DNA of 64,000 bases from Thiothrix litoralis. GTDB lineage: Bacteria > Pseudomonadota > Gammaproteobacteria > Thiotrichales > Thiotrichaceae. The DNA lies in contig NZ_CP072801.1 of NCBI RefSeq assembly GCF_017901135.1, positions 4,120,501 to 4,184,500 of the forward strand, given 5' to 3'. A program made the position numbers and the translations under genes. The notes under the pieces were generated by a model. That model was not told the DNA's origin. It saw only the letters and a program-made list of their open reading frames with translations, and searched no databases. Of the stretch, positions 8,781 to 17,754 are shown one piece after another; positions within the stretch are counted from its first letter, which is position 1; every line of letters starts with the position of its first letter.

Positions 8781-8797
8781 ACGTAAGGGGGTTTTAC

Positions 8798-10126
8798 ATG
8801 AATATTCGTTTAGGTTTATTGATGCTGGTGGCTCTATTGGGGTTTTCCGGTATCGCGATGGCGGATGATGCCGTCGCGGCAGTTCCGGTACCTGATAAGG
8901 GGGATACAGCATGGATGATGCTGTCTACTTTGTTGGTTATCTTGATGATTGTGCCGGGTGTGGCACTGTTTTACGGCGGATTGGTTCGCGCCAAAAACAT
9001 GTTGTCGGTGCTGACACAGGTCATGGCGATTTTCTGCATGATTGCTTTGTTGTGGGCGATTTATGGCTACTCCTTGGCGTTTGGGGATGGCGGTAGCCTG
9101 AATTGGATGATCGGCGATTTTTCTAAGCTGTTCCTCGCGGGGATTACGGCGGATAGCACCGCTGCAACCTTCACGGATGGCGTGGTTATCCCGGAACTGG
9201 TGTTTGTATCATTCCAGTTGACCTTTGCTGCCATTACGGTTGCGCTGATCGTGGGCGGTCTGGCAGAACGGGTAAAGTTCTCGGCACTGATGGTGTTTGG
9301 CGCACTCTGGTTTACGTTCTCTTACCTGCCGATTACCCACATGGTGTGGGCAACGGGCGGTTATTTGTTTGAATCAGGCGATCTGGATTTTGCAGGTGGT
9401 ACGGTTGTACACATCAACGCGGGTATTGCGGCACTGGTTGGTGCGATTGTGTTGGGCAAACGGGTTGGTTACGGTCGTGACCCCATGCCGCCACACAACT
9501 TGCCGATGACCATGATTGGCGCTTCCTTGCTGTGGGTAGGCTGGTTCGGCTTCAACGCAGGTTCCAATCTGGAAGCGAACGGCGGTGCTGGTCTGGCGTT
9601 CATTAATACTATCCTGGCGACTGCTGCTGGTGGTATGGCGTGGATGTTGACTGAATCACTGTTGCGCGGTAAGCCTTCCATGTTGGGTGTGGCGTCTGGT
9701 GTGGTTGCTGGCTTGGTTGCCGTCACACCGGCGGCTGGTCTAGTGGGCCCAATGGGCGCTATCGCCTTGGGTGCTATTGCCGGTGCTGCGTGCTTGTGGG
9801 GCGTGACTGGCCTGAAGAAGATGTTCGGTTATGACGATAGTTTGGATGTGTTCGGTATCCACGGTTTGGGCGGCATTATTGGCGCTATCGGTACGGGTAT
9901 CTTTGTATCCCCCGCGTTGGGCGGTGTTGGTGTGGATGACTACACGATGATGGGTCAGGTATTCACACAGGCTAAGGGTGTGCTCTTAACCGTTGTCTGG
10001 TCAGGTGTGGTCAGCTTTGTGTTGTTCAAACTGATTGATATGACAATGGGTTTGCGTGTATCGGAAGAAGACGAACGTCAAGGTTTGGATACAGCTTCTC
10101 ACGGCGAGCGTGCTTATACCTTGTAA
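8798..10126 (+). CDS. amtB: Ammonium transporter AmtB
   Basis: A 442-residue Amt/Rh/MEP channel with an N-terminal signal peptide and eleven predicted membrane spans. The signature FYGGLVRAKNMLSVLTQ, the twin-His pore region (GTVVHINAG and DVFGIHGLGG) and the C-terminal tail GLRVSEEDERQGLD, which mediates GlnK contact, are present. It conducts ammonium across the inner membrane when external supply is low. Third gene of the porin-glnK-amtB operon, followed by a clear terminator. Confidence 0.97.
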   Translation: MNIRLGLLMLVALLGFSGIAMADDAVAAVPVPDKGDTAWMMLSTLLVILMIVPGVALFYGGLVRAKNMLSVLTQVMAIFCMIALLWAIYGYSLAFGDGGSLNWMIGDFSKLFLAGITADSTAATFTDGVVIPELVFVSFQLTFAAITVALIVGGLAERVKFSALMVFGALWFTFSYLPITHMVWATGGYLFESGDLDFAGGTVVHINAGIAALVGAIVLGKRVGYGRDPMPPHNLPMTMIGASLLWVGWFGFNAGSNLEANGGAGLAFINTILATAAGGMAWMLTESLLRGKPSMLGVASGVVAGLVAVTPAAGLVGPMGAIALGAIAGAACLWGVTGLKKMFGYDDSLDVFGIHGLGGIIGAIGTGIFVSPALGGVGVDDYTMMGQVFTQAKGVLLTVVWSGVVSFVLFKLIDMTMGLRVSEEDERQGLDTASHGERAYTL

Positions 10127-10163
10127 GCATGAGCTAGTCATTAACATTTTTGAGTAGATTGCT

Positions 10164-10190
10164 GGCGGGACTAACACTCCCGCCTTTTTT
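10164..10190 (+). terminator. Rho-independent terminator after amtB
   Basis: Stem GGCGGGA / TCCCGCC with loop CTAACAC, followed by six T. It lies between amtB and the convergent gspN. Confidence 0.9.
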
Positions 10191-10203
10191 ATGGGTGGGT
10201 TTA

Positions 10204-10965
10204 TTAGGGCAGTTTCCCTTGCTCGCGTATCTGGAAAGTGCCATCCGGCTGTGGCGGGACAATGAAGCTGGCGAGGAATTGTTTGGTGCCTTCGTCGATG
10301 CTGCTGCCCGGTCTCAGGTTTAATTCGCTTTTGTACTGGCCATTAGCTTGCAGGGTAATCGTGCCATTTAGGGAAAAAGCAGCGTCAGGGGCGGATGCAA
10401 GGCTGATTTGCTGGGCATCATTGGCAGCACTGTTAATAATGGCGGTGTAATTGCCGTAGCGTTGCGGCAGCATTTGCACGCCTGCTTCCTGCCATTCTCC
10501 GTGTCCGCTGAGTTGCGGGAAGGTTTGCTGATCCCATTCCAGACTGCTTAGGTTGGCTTGGAAGTTGCCACTTAGCGGCGGAATCATCAGGCTTTGCAAG
10601 TAGGGTGCAAGGGCTTGCGCAGGCAGGTTGCTGAGGTTCAGCGGGGCGCAGTGGAGTGTTTCAGCGAGGTTGATGCTGCAAATGCCATCGAATTGCCCGC
10701 CTTGTGCCAGTGTGCCGCGCAAGTCTGCGGCGAGTTGCCCTTTGAGTAAGGCACTCAGGTGCAGCTCCCATTGCAGGTTTTGAATTTGCACGCCTTGGCT
10801 GCTGAGGGTCGCTGCACCCCCTTGCCACAGGGTTCCGTTGATGCCTTGCAGTTGCACGGGAATATCGGCTGGCAGTTTTGACAATACCAGACTGGCAGGC
10901 AGTTGGGTGAGGGAGGCGAGCAGGAAGCTGCTGATGCCTGCAATAATCAGGGTGCGTGTTTTCAT
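10204..10965 (-). CDS. gspN: Type II secretion system protein N (GspN)
   Basis: A 253-residue bitopic inner-membrane protein. An N-terminal membrane anchor (TLIIAGISSFLLASLTQLPASLVL) precedes a periplasmic domain with GINGTLWQGGAATL and PLSGNFQANLSSLEW, typical of T2SS GspN. It is thought to assist assembly of the secretion machine but is absent from many systems. The start MKTRTL at 10965 lies just outside the TnpB element; the reading frame continues into that element only by chance. It is the last gene of slt-gspKLM-gspN, and the insertion now separates it from gspM by more than 1.3 kb. Confidence 0.85.
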   Translation of the reverse strand: MKTRTLIIAGISSFLLASLTQLPASLVLSKLPADIPVQLQGINGTLWQGGAATLSSQGVQIQNLQWELHLSALLKGQLAADLRGTLAQGGQFDGICSINLAETLHCAPLNLSNLPAQALAPYLQSLMIPPLSGNFQANLSSLEWDQQTFPQLSGHGEWQEAGVQMLPQRYGNYTAIINSAANDAQQISLASAPDAAFSLNGTITLQANGQYKSELNLRPGSSIDEGTKQFLASFIVPPQPDGTFQIREQGKLP

Positions 10966-10974
10966 CCATCTTGC

Positions 10975-12299
10975 GCGAGATACCCCGTCCTTCAGGTCGG
11001 GGAGGGATAGCGCGTCGGCGGAGCCGACCCTGTTCTCGCTCCTCTTTTCGTTTACGCTATTTTGGTTAAACAGGCACAACGAACACGGCATGGACTACAC
11101 TGTGAGTCATGCCAACGAAACGCGCCTACCAATTCCGGTTTTACCCAGACCCGCAACAAGAAAAGTTGCTGGCGCAGACGTTTGGTTGTGTGCGTTACGT
11201 GTACAACAGCATTTTGCGTTACCGCACGGATGCTTACGATCAGGCTCAGGAAAAGGTCAGTTACCTGGGTGCTAATGCGCGGTTGACCGCCATCAAGAAG
11301 CTGCCTGAACGGCTTTTTCTGAACGACGTTTCCAGTGTTCCGCTGCAACAATGCTTGCGGAACCAACAAACCGCGTTCAAGAACTTTTTTGAGGGCAGGG
11401 CAAAATACCCTGTCTTCAAATCCAAAAAGCACCGACAGTCGGCAGAATTTACTTACCGTGCTTTTACATACCGCAACGGTGAATTGAAGCTGGCGAAGTG
11501 CGATGCGCCGCTGAACATTCGATGGAGCCAGCCACTTCCTGCTGCCCCGACCACTGTCACCGTGTCCAAAGATCAGGCCGGACGCTACTTCGTGTCCTGC
11601 TTGTGTGAATTTGAATCCACGCTGTTGCCCGTCACCAACAAAAAGGCTGGCATTGACGTGGGCATCAAGGATTTGTTCGTCACTAGCGACGGCTTCAAGT
11701 CCGGCAATCCCCGCCATACCGCCCAACACGCGGTTAAACTGGCGAAGTATCAACGCCGTCTTGCCAAGAAGAAATTCGGCAGCAAGAATCGGCTGAAAGC
11801 TAAACGCAACGTTGCCCGTGTTCACGCGAAGATCTCCGATTGCCGGTCGGACAACTTGCACAAGCTGTCCCGCAAACTGATTAACGAGAACCAAGTCGTT
11901 TGCGCTGAAAACCTCGCTGTGAAAAACATGATTAAACACCCAACATTAGCCAAGCACATTGCCGATGCGAGTTGGGGGGAATTCACCCGCCAGCTTGAAT
12001 ACAAAGCCCACTGGGCAGGCAGGACGTATGTCGAAATCGACCGTTTCTTTCCTTCCAGCAAACGCTGTAACGGCTGCGGTTTCGTGAAAGAAAACATGCC
12101 GCTGGCCGTGCGGTCTTGGGAATGCCCGGAATGTGGCGCAACCCACGACCGTGACGTGAATGCAGCACGTAACATTTTAGCCGCCGGGCTGGCGGTGTTA
12201 GCCTTTGGAGAGAATGTTAGCGGTGATGGCATTTCGGTGTCGTTGTCCTGTTCTCGATGAATTAGGAATCCCCTTCCTTTAGGGAGGGGAGGAAGTCAA
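10975..12299 (+). mobile_element. IS200/IS605-group TnpB-only element (copy 1)
   Basis: The left end has the hairpin CCCCG-TCCTTCAGGT-CGGGG (10983-11002) preceded by the flank TTGC and GCG. The right end has the imperfect hairpin around CCCCTTCCTTTAGGGAGGGG and the terminal TCAA (12296-12299), resembling the IS608 right cleavage site. The same ends bound copy 2 at 30814-32287. No tnpA is present, so mobility would need a transposase in trans. Removing 10975-12299 recreates a 4-base ATGA overlap of gspM and gspN, which supports these boundaries. Confidence 0.85.
11109..12260 (+). CDS. tnpB: TnpB RNA-guided nuclease, IS605 family
   Basis: A 383-residue intact TnpB. The N-terminal KRAYQFRFYPDPQQEKLL is typical of this family. 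The RuvC domain carries catalytic Asp183 (GIDVGIKD), Glu267 (AENLAVKNM) and Asp349 (HDRDVNAARN), and a zinc ribbon with Cys320, Cys323, Cys339 and Cys342 is complete. TnpB enzymes cut DNA using an omega-RNA that overlaps the 3' end of the gene and the element right end, and help retain the element at its donor site. It is on the strand opposite to the gsp genes it separates. Confidence 0.95.
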   Translation: MPTKRAYQFRFYPDPQQEKLLAQTFGCVRYVYNSILRYRTDAYDQAQEKVSYLGANARLTAIKKLPERLFLNDVSSVPLQQCLRNQQTAFKNFFEGRAKYPVFKSKKHRQSAEFTYRAFTYRNGELKLAKCDAPLNIRWSQPLPAAPTTVTVSKDQAGRYFVSCLCEFESTLLPVTNKKAGIDVGIKDLFVTSDGFKSGNPRHTAQHAVKLAKYQRRLAKKKFGSKNRLKAKRNVARVHAKISDCRSDNLHKLSRKLINENQVVCAENLAVKNMIKHPTLAKHIADASWGEFTRQLEYKAHWAGRTYVEIDRFFPSSKRCNGCGFVKENMPLAVRSWECPECGATHDRDVNAARNILAAGLAVLAFGENVSGDGISVSLSCSR

Positions 12300-12775
12300 C
12301 GTTCCAGCGTAATTTGTGCGTCAACCGTGCCGGGTTTGCCTGCGGGTTTCAGGGTCATGGCGGTGGTATTGGCGGCGTGTTGGGTTTCCATCGTCGCCAG
12401 AAATTGCGCCAGAGTGTCGAAGGGCTTGGCTTCCAGTTTGAGGGTGACGGTTTTTTTGTCTTTTTCTTCGGACGTTGTGCCAGCGCCATCCAGTTGGAAT
12501 TGTTTGAGGGCGGCAATCACCGTGGTGTGCAAACTGCCACTTGCGGCGCTGGGTGAGCCTGCGGATGCGCCTCGGAGGGCGAGTATCTCGGTGCGGCGTT
12601 GTTGCATTTCCTCATGGGCGGCTTGCGCGTCTTGCAGGTCTTGTTGCAATAACTGGTGGTGGCTGTTCAGGGGTTTCCAGATGAACAGCCAGAGCATGGT
12701 CAGGCTGATGAGGATTGCGCCCCAAGTGACGAGTCGACGCTCAGAGGCTGCGAGGCTTTGCCACCATGCTTTCAT
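12296..12775 (-). CDS. gspM: Type II secretion system protein M (GspM)
   Basis: A 159-residue inner-membrane protein with a short cytoplasmic start, one membrane span (LVTWGAILISLTMLWLFIW) and a periplasmic domain with a coiled coil followed by a ferredoxin-like fold (VTLKLEAKPFDTLAQFLATME). It partners GspL in the T2SS assembly platform. It overlaps gspL by four bases. Its stop codon TGA comes from the terminal TCAA of the TnpB element; without the element the protein would end ERQDG rather than ER, so only three residues were lost and function is probably intact. Confidence 0.9.
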   Translation of the reverse strand: MKAWWQSLAASERRLVTWGAILISLTMLWLFIWKPLNSHHQLLQQDLQDAQAAHEEMQQRRTEILALRGASAGSPSAASGSLHTTVIAALKQFQLDGAGTTSEEKDKKTVTLKLEAKPFDTLAQFLATMETQHAANTTAMTLKPAGKPGTVDAQITLER

Positions 12776-13965
12776 GATTTGCCTCCCAGTGTCAGGGTTG
12801 CTTTGACACTGTCGGCGGTGCGTGAGGATTGCAGTTCCACCGGGTTGCCGAGGGCTTTTTCCAGCGTGTCGCGCAAGGTTTCGATGGCTTGCTGGTTTTT
12901 GGCTTGCAGATTGAGGGTGAGTGTGCCGCTTTGGGCGCGGATGTCTTCCACCGTCAACTCGCCTGCTTTCCCCATGGCGGCGGCAAAGGCGGACAGTTGC
13001 GGCAAGGGGCTGGTGCTTGCGCCCGCCGTGCTGCCTTTGCCGCGTACCCGTGCGAGTTCTGATGCGAGACGGCTTTTCAGGCCGCGCGGGTCAACGTCGC
13101 TGACGCCGGGGAACAGTTCGGCAAACAGTTGCAGGTTTTGTGCATCCACCGCGTCGAGTTGCTGTTGCAGGTGGTAGCTTTCCACCCCGTAAATACCGAC
13201 AGTCAGCAAGGCTGAAGCGGCGGCTAATCCGGCGGCGAGTCGCCAGCGTTGCCATTGCTGGTGCAGTTGAGCGCGATTTTCGTCTTGCAGGCCATTCAGC
13301 AGGTTGAGCTTGAGGGCGGGTTGCAAGCTGGCAGGCAACAGTTGTTCCGCCTGAGTTTCGGGGGTGATCACGAAACGGGTATCAGTTGTCCATTTGTCTG
13401 TCTGGTCGCTGTACAGTCGCAGGGGTATGGGGTCGGTTTTCCCGGCTGCCAGACTGTCGAGCAGTAAGGGTAAGGCCGCATCGCTACTGGTATAGCCGGA
13501 CAGTTCACCTGTCCTGACCCAGATGTGTTCGCCTTGTTGCCACAGGGTGGTGTCGGTTTCCCACGGCAGGGCGAACAGGTCGGGCAAAATGCTGGTAGTG
13601 CGTAACTGGTGAATTTGCAGGGCATTGACCCATTCGCGCAGGCGTGCGCGGCTGATAATGGCAACATCCACCAGCGCGGAATTGGCTTGGGTTTGCCAGA
13701 CGATGTGTTGATTGTCGAGGTCGTCGGCGATGCTGTCTTCCAGCGCAAACGGCACGGCTTGTTGCAATTGCTTTTGATTGCGCGTGTTGACGCTGGTTTG
13801 GGTGAGCAGGACTTCACGGCCAGGAATCAGCAATACCACATCTTGCCCACGAGCGGCGGGCAGCAGTTTTTCCCAGGAACCGTGTTGCCAGTCAGCAGGC
13901 TTGTTGGTCAGCACTGCCCAGGCTGGGTCAGGGTCATTCGGTGTTTGTAGGCGTATTACTAGCAT
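12772..13965 (-). CDS. gspL: Type II secretion system protein L (GspL)
   Basis: A 397-residue bitopic protein. The N-terminal cytoplasmic actin-like domain (LIPGREVLLTQTSVNTRNQKQLQQAVPFALED) recruits the GspE ATPase in known systems. A single membrane segment (WRLAAGLAAASALLTVGIYGVES, about residues 240-262) leads to a periplasmic ferredoxin-like domain that pairs with GspM. It overlaps gspK by 32 bases and gspM by four, consistent with translational coupling. Confidence 0.92.
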   Translation of the reverse strand: MLVIRLQTPNDPDPAWAVLTNKPADWQHGSWEKLLPAARGQDVVLLIPGREVLLTQTSVNTRNQKQLQQAVPFALEDSIADDLDNQHIVWQTQANSALVDVAIISRARLREWVNALQIHQLRTTSILPDLFALPWETDTTLWQQGEHIWVRTGELSGYTSSDAALPLLLDSLAAGKTDPIPLRLYSDQTDKWTTDTRFVITPETQAEQLLPASLQPALKLNLLNGLQDENRAQLHQQWQRWRLAAGLAAASALLTVGIYGVESYHLQQQLDAVDAQNLQLFAELFPGVSDVDPRGLKSRLASELARVRGKGSTAGASTSPLPQLSAFAAAMGKAGELTVEDIRAQSGTLTLNLQAKNQQAIETLRDTLEKALGNPVELQSSRTADSVKATLTLGGKS

Positions 13966-14995
13966 CGTTAGTCGTTATTGGTTGTTCATTAACCCGATCG
14001 AATTGGCGCATTATGACACGAACAGCCCCCTTTGGGTCACGCAATAACAGACTGTTGACGAAAACCCGCGCCCGGTTGATCTGTACTTCGCCCGTCAGGC
14101 GGAAATATTGGGTGGTTACGTCAAAGCTGTTCATCAGCACGTCATCTTTACCGGGGGTGAAAGCCATTTCTTGAATGAATTCGGCTTTGCTTCGATAGGC
14201 TTGTTTGAGTTTGCGTTTATCCAGAATCAGTGCGATTTGGTTGTCGCTGAGGCGCAGGGCTTTCAGCACTTCCTTGCTGGCGGTATTGGGGTTGATGGTG
14301 GTTTTTTGGAAAGGCAGTGTGGTGATGGTGGACAGGAACTGGCTCAGGGCTTTGTCCTTGAGGTTGGGGTCTTGCATTTCCAGCCGTAACAGGCGGACTT
14401 CGCTGGGGTCAGCAAACGGCATGTCGGCGGCAAGGTAGGGGATTGTGCCTGACAGGTAGTAATCACGCTCCGCACCGTCGACGCCTTGCGGTTGGGTATT
14501 GCTGTCCAGCCAGTCGGCAATGGCGTCGGTAAAACCGGAGGGCAGCCCGGCATCGGTGACGAAGGGCTTTAACTGGTTGAGGGCAGCGCCATCCAGTTTG
14601 CCGCGCAGTTCGCCGTCCTGACTGACCAAATTGTTGAGGTTGAAGCGCCCTTGCAAGTCTTCCAGCTTGCCGGTGAATTTGACGATCGCACCGCTTTCTT
14701 CCGTGAGTGTCTGGGTGGGTAGGGTGTAAGCCCAGCGGTCGCTGAGGGCGTCGTATTTATTGTCCTTGGCGTCGAGTTGCAGTTGTAGCCCGGCGTACTG
14801 TTCCATCATGAACACGTATTGCCAAGCACGTTCCAGTGACTGGAAATTGTCGGTCTGGCGCACGGCACGGCTTTGGCGGGCAAAAACGACTGCGGCCAGC
14901 GTCACGATCAACACGGCAATGACCAGTACGGAAAGGATGGCAATGCCGCGCTGCTGGCGGGGGAGCTTAGGGTGTGGTGGTTGCTTTAGGCGCAT
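13934..14995 (-). CDS. gspK: Type II secretion minor pseudopilin GspK
   Basis: A 353-residue minor pseudopilin at the tip of the T2SS pseudopilus. It has the prepilin peptidase site QQRG followed by IAILSVLVIAVLIVTLAAVV, then RQSRAVRQTDNFQSLERAWQYVFMMEQYA. It also has the GspK core ITTLPFQKTTINPNTASKEVLKAL. The residue after the cleavage site is Ile rather than Phe and position +5 lacks Glu, as is usual for GspK. ATG at 14995 is chosen; a TTG three codons earlier is also in frame. The start lies inside the end of slt. Confidence 0.92.
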   Translation of the reverse strand: MRLKQPPHPKLPRQQRGIAILSVLVIAVLIVTLAAVVFARQSRAVRQTDNFQSLERAWQYVFMMEQYAGLQLQLDAKDNKYDALSDRWAYTLPTQTLTEESGAIVKFTGKLEDLQGRFNLNNLVSQDGELRGKLDGAALNQLKPFVTDAGLPSGFTDAIADWLDSNTQPQGVDGAERDYYLSGTIPYLAADMPFADPSEVRLLRLEMQDPNLKDKALSQFLSTITTLPFQKTTINPNTASKEVLKALRLSDNQIALILDKRKLKQAYRSKAEFIQEMAFTPGKDDVLMNSFDVTTQYFRLTGEVQINRARVFVNSLLLRDPKGAVRVIMRQFDRVNEQPITTNDASNTPTNTE

Positions 14996-16916
14996 TAGGT
15001 GCAATCGGTTGTAAACGTTCGGACAGGCGTCGCCCTTTCCCCGGATTCAGTTTGTCATCGTAAATCGTGGTATAGGCCATGACCGCTTGTACGTAATCAC
15101 GGGTTTCATCAAACGGAATGCTTTCTACCCACTGGTCAGCGTTGATCAGTTTGTCCGGTGCCCATTGCGGCGGACGCCCCGGCCCCGCATTGTAAGCAGC
15201 GGTGGCTTGGGCGTAGTTACCGGAAAATTTCCCCAGCATGTCACGTAAGTAAGCGCTGCCCAGTTGCACATTGGTGGCGGGGTGCAAAATATCATCCCGG
15301 CCCTTGATGCTCAGCCCCAGTTTATTGCCGACGGCACGGGCGGTGGGTGGAATCAGTTGCATCAGGCCGAGGGCTTTCGCGCTGGATTCCACACCGGCGT
15401 CAAAGGCACTCTCGCGGCGCATCACGCCCATGATCCACGCAGGTTGAATGCCTTGGGTGCGCCCCTGTTCCATTGCTAGTTCGATGTGCACCAAGGGGAA
15501 ACGCAGGTTGATTTCATCCCATTCCTTGGCACGTGCGACTGTCCAGATCGCGAGGTTCGGGTCATTGGCACGGGTGGCCAAATCAGCCATCGCCAGGATG
15601 CCGTCTTTGTCCATTTGCTTGAGGACGCGGAACCATTCCTTGCGCCCCTGTTCGCGGTTGCCCAGTGCAAACCATTCAAATGCCCGCTGGACGGCAGCTA
15701 TTTTTTGCAAACCCGCCACCCGCTGGCTGCGGTCGATCGGTTTCAGTCGCAAACTGTCGTAGCTTTGCCCTAAATGGTCGGCGGAAAGGAAGCCGTAAAA
15801 CGTCGCTTGTGGGGCAATCTGGGTGTAAAGCGAGGTGGCTTCACGTTTTTTGCCGGTTTGTTCCAGCGCCCGTGCTTGCCAGTATTGCCAGCCTGCGGCA
15901 TCGCGAGCATTGTCGAATTTGAGCTGGCGGGTGGCATCCAGCAGTTTTTCCCAGTCACTGGTGCGGGCAGCAGCGCGTGCCATCCACAGGTTGCCGTCCT
16001 GCGTGCGTTGTGCAGAGGGAATGGCAGCCAACCGGGGCAGGGCAGCGGGGTCGCGGCGTAAGGCTTGGTACATGCCCAAGGCGCTTTCGACTTTGGCGGT
16101 TTCTTCCGGGGTAAATTTGAGTGTTTGGCGTGCTGTTGCCCACAAGGTTTCGGCTTGCTGCGGCTCTTTTTTGGCAAGGCGTTCCAGCCCGTAAGTAATG
16201 GCGTCCCGCAAATAAGGTGTATCGGTTTGCTGGATGGCGTTGGGCAAGGCATCAGCGGGGCTTTTGCGTATTTGCATCCAAGTATCGACAGCGCTACGGG
16301 CTTCGGGGGGTAAGTCAGCCGCCAATTGCGACGCCAGCGTGGTCTGGTTTTTGTCGAGTGCGGCGCGGATGCGTTCCCAGTAATCGCTGGTGGAGAGTTT
16401 TACATAGCGGCGCAGCAAATCGGTGACGGGCAGGCAGGCATTAGAAATACCTTTGGTGATGCCCATCCAGGTTTGCTTACCGGTGTCGAGTGCAGCTTGT
16501 TTTTGCCCGACAGCCATGAGTGCTTGGGTGCGGTAGCATTGGGTGTTGGTGTCGTCGAGGTCGGGTGGGATGGTGTTCAGCAGTTTTTGCCAGTCTTGCT
16601 TGTCTGCCAGCCGTTTGCTGAGTTGGGTGTAAAGCGCATCTGCCATCAGGGAGTTGGGGTTGCGCAAGGCAAAATCCAGCATCTGTGCATCGGAGAGCGT
16701 GTCAACGTTTTGTTTGAGGTAGCTGTATTCCAGCCAAGGGTAGAGTGGGTATTGCGTCATCCTGGCAGGCAGGGTGGCAAATCCGTCAGTGTTACCGGCT
16801 TGCAGTTTGCTATACGTTTGCTGGAATAGTTCGCGCTGGTTTTCCGGCAACTCCGCTAGGACGGGCGGGATGCAGGATAACGCGCAATAAATAAGTGTCA
16901 GTAAAAGTCGGCTCAT
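14967..16916 (-). CDS. slt: Soluble lytic murein transglycosylase
   Basis: A 649-residue periplasmic enzyme that cleaves peptidoglycan glycan strands to 1,6-anhydro products. A signal peptide is followed by a long superhelical U-domain and a C-terminal SLT (goose-lysozyme-like) domain. That domain carries the catalytic Glu in IMGVMRRESAFDAGVESSAKALGLMQLIPPTA, then AYNAGPGRP and FDETRDYVQAVMAYTTIY. The last codons overlap gspK by 29 bases, so it begins the gsp transcription unit; local wall opening for the secretion machine is a plausible but unproven link. Confidence 0.94.
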   Translation of the reverse strand: MSRLLLTLIYCALSCIPPVLAELPENQRELFQQTYSKLQAGNTDGFATLPARMTQYPLYPWLEYSYLKQNVDTLSDAQMLDFALRNPNSLMADALYTQLSKRLADKQDWQKLLNTIPPDLDDTNTQCYRTQALMAVGQKQAALDTGKQTWMGITKGISNACLPVTDLLRRYVKLSTSDYWERIRAALDKNQTTLASQLAADLPPEARSAVDTWMQIRKSPADALPNAIQQTDTPYLRDAITYGLERLAKKEPQQAETLWATARQTLKFTPEETAKVESALGMYQALRRDPAALPRLAAIPSAQRTQDGNLWMARAAARTSDWEKLLDATRQLKFDNARDAAGWQYWQARALEQTGKKREATSLYTQIAPQATFYGFLSADHLGQSYDSLRLKPIDRSQRVAGLQKIAAVQRAFEWFALGNREQGRKEWFRVLKQMDKDGILAMADLATRANDPNLAIWTVARAKEWDEINLRFPLVHIELAMEQGRTQGIQPAWIMGVMRRESAFDAGVESSAKALGLMQLIPPTARAVGNKLGLSIKGRDDILHPATNVQLGSAYLRDMLGKFSGNYAQATAAYNAGPGRPPQWAPDKLINADQWVESIPFDETRDYVQAVMAYTTIYDDKLNPGKGRRLSERLQPIAPNAPKATTTP

Positions 16917-16990
16917 TAAAACGGGTCATGCTACCAATAATGCGCCAAGAGTCTCATATATACGGTAAAGGGTTCAAATGAATGCTGCAT

Positions 16991-17494
16991 TCAAGCCGCA
17001 GATTCTTTGGGAATCAGCAAGTTGCTGCGGAACAATAAGTACCCATAGTGTTTGGCTTTGCCGGTTTTGTCACACGCGGTGAAACAGACACCTGCGAAAA
17101 TTTCACGACCGTCACGGCTGGGCTGGGTTTCCAGCATGATGATGTCACGGACTACCCCACCACGTTGTGCGCCGATCGGGTTGCTGTAGGCAATGTCACC
17201 GAATTCAATACCGTGGGTGGGTGCAAATTTGACAGCAGGGATACCGTTGGCGGGATAGCTGTGGGAGCCGGTCGAGATGAAGGCGATGTTGACGTGGCGT
17301 AGAATAAGATCGGGCCAGGGGTTAGAAATTTCGATGCTTAAGCGCTCATCTGGCATTCCCTGCATCCGGCGGCGGTGCATCCTGACTTTGGGCCAGTAGC
17401 GGATGGCTTCAGGGTGAGGGGATGCTTCGCACGGCGTGCATTCCTGTAAGTCGCTGTAAAAGCTGTCAGGAAGATGTAGTTGATGGACATTCAT
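16991..17494 (-). CDS. Conserved-looking hypothetical protein
   Basis: A 167-residue soluble protein with no signal peptide or membrane segment. It begins MNVHQLHLPDSFYSDLQECTPC and has several beta-strand stretches (LILRHVNIAFISTG, HYGYLLFRSNLLIP). GGAGG six bases before the ATG supports translation. I do not recognise the family; a PilZ-like fold was considered because of an RRR cluster near residue 40 but the other PilZ residues are missing. It stands alone between slt and rsgA. The 260 bases upstream show no other gene. Confidence 0.6.
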   Translation of the reverse strand: MNVHQLHLPDSFYSDLQECTPCEASPHPEAIRYWPKVRMHRRRMQGMPDERLSIEISNPWPDLILRHVNIAFISTGSHSYPANGIPAVKFAPTHGIEFGDIAYSNPIGAQRGGVVRDIIMLETQPSRDGREIFAGVCFTACDKTGKAKHYGYLLFRSNLLIPKESAA

Positions 17495-17754
17495 GGTGTT
17501 GCCTCCAATTGGCTTAGGGTGATTCCTAATAAAACTGTTTGATTACCTGCTTGACTGTACTAAAAAGCGTCAGGAATTAACGTGATGATGCTCACCTTAA
17601 TCTCAATGTCTGTGGGTAATCAGCCAGTTTCTGTGTGTGCCTTATTTTTGATTAATGTAAGGCAATTATAGTTCCGTTGCGCCTAAACAACAGATGAACC
17701 CTGACAGGCGCTACGATCTACGGTATGTAAGGTGGTGTGGGGCTGTTAGTGGCG

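Noticed and set aside
10966-11091. Longer start for gspN
   Set aside because: The extra codons are from the TnpB element left end and read through in frame by chance; the protein family starts at MKTRTL.
16991-17494. PilZ-domain assignment for the orphan protein
   Set aside because: Only an Arg cluster fits; the D/N-x-S-x-x-G motif of PilZ is not found.
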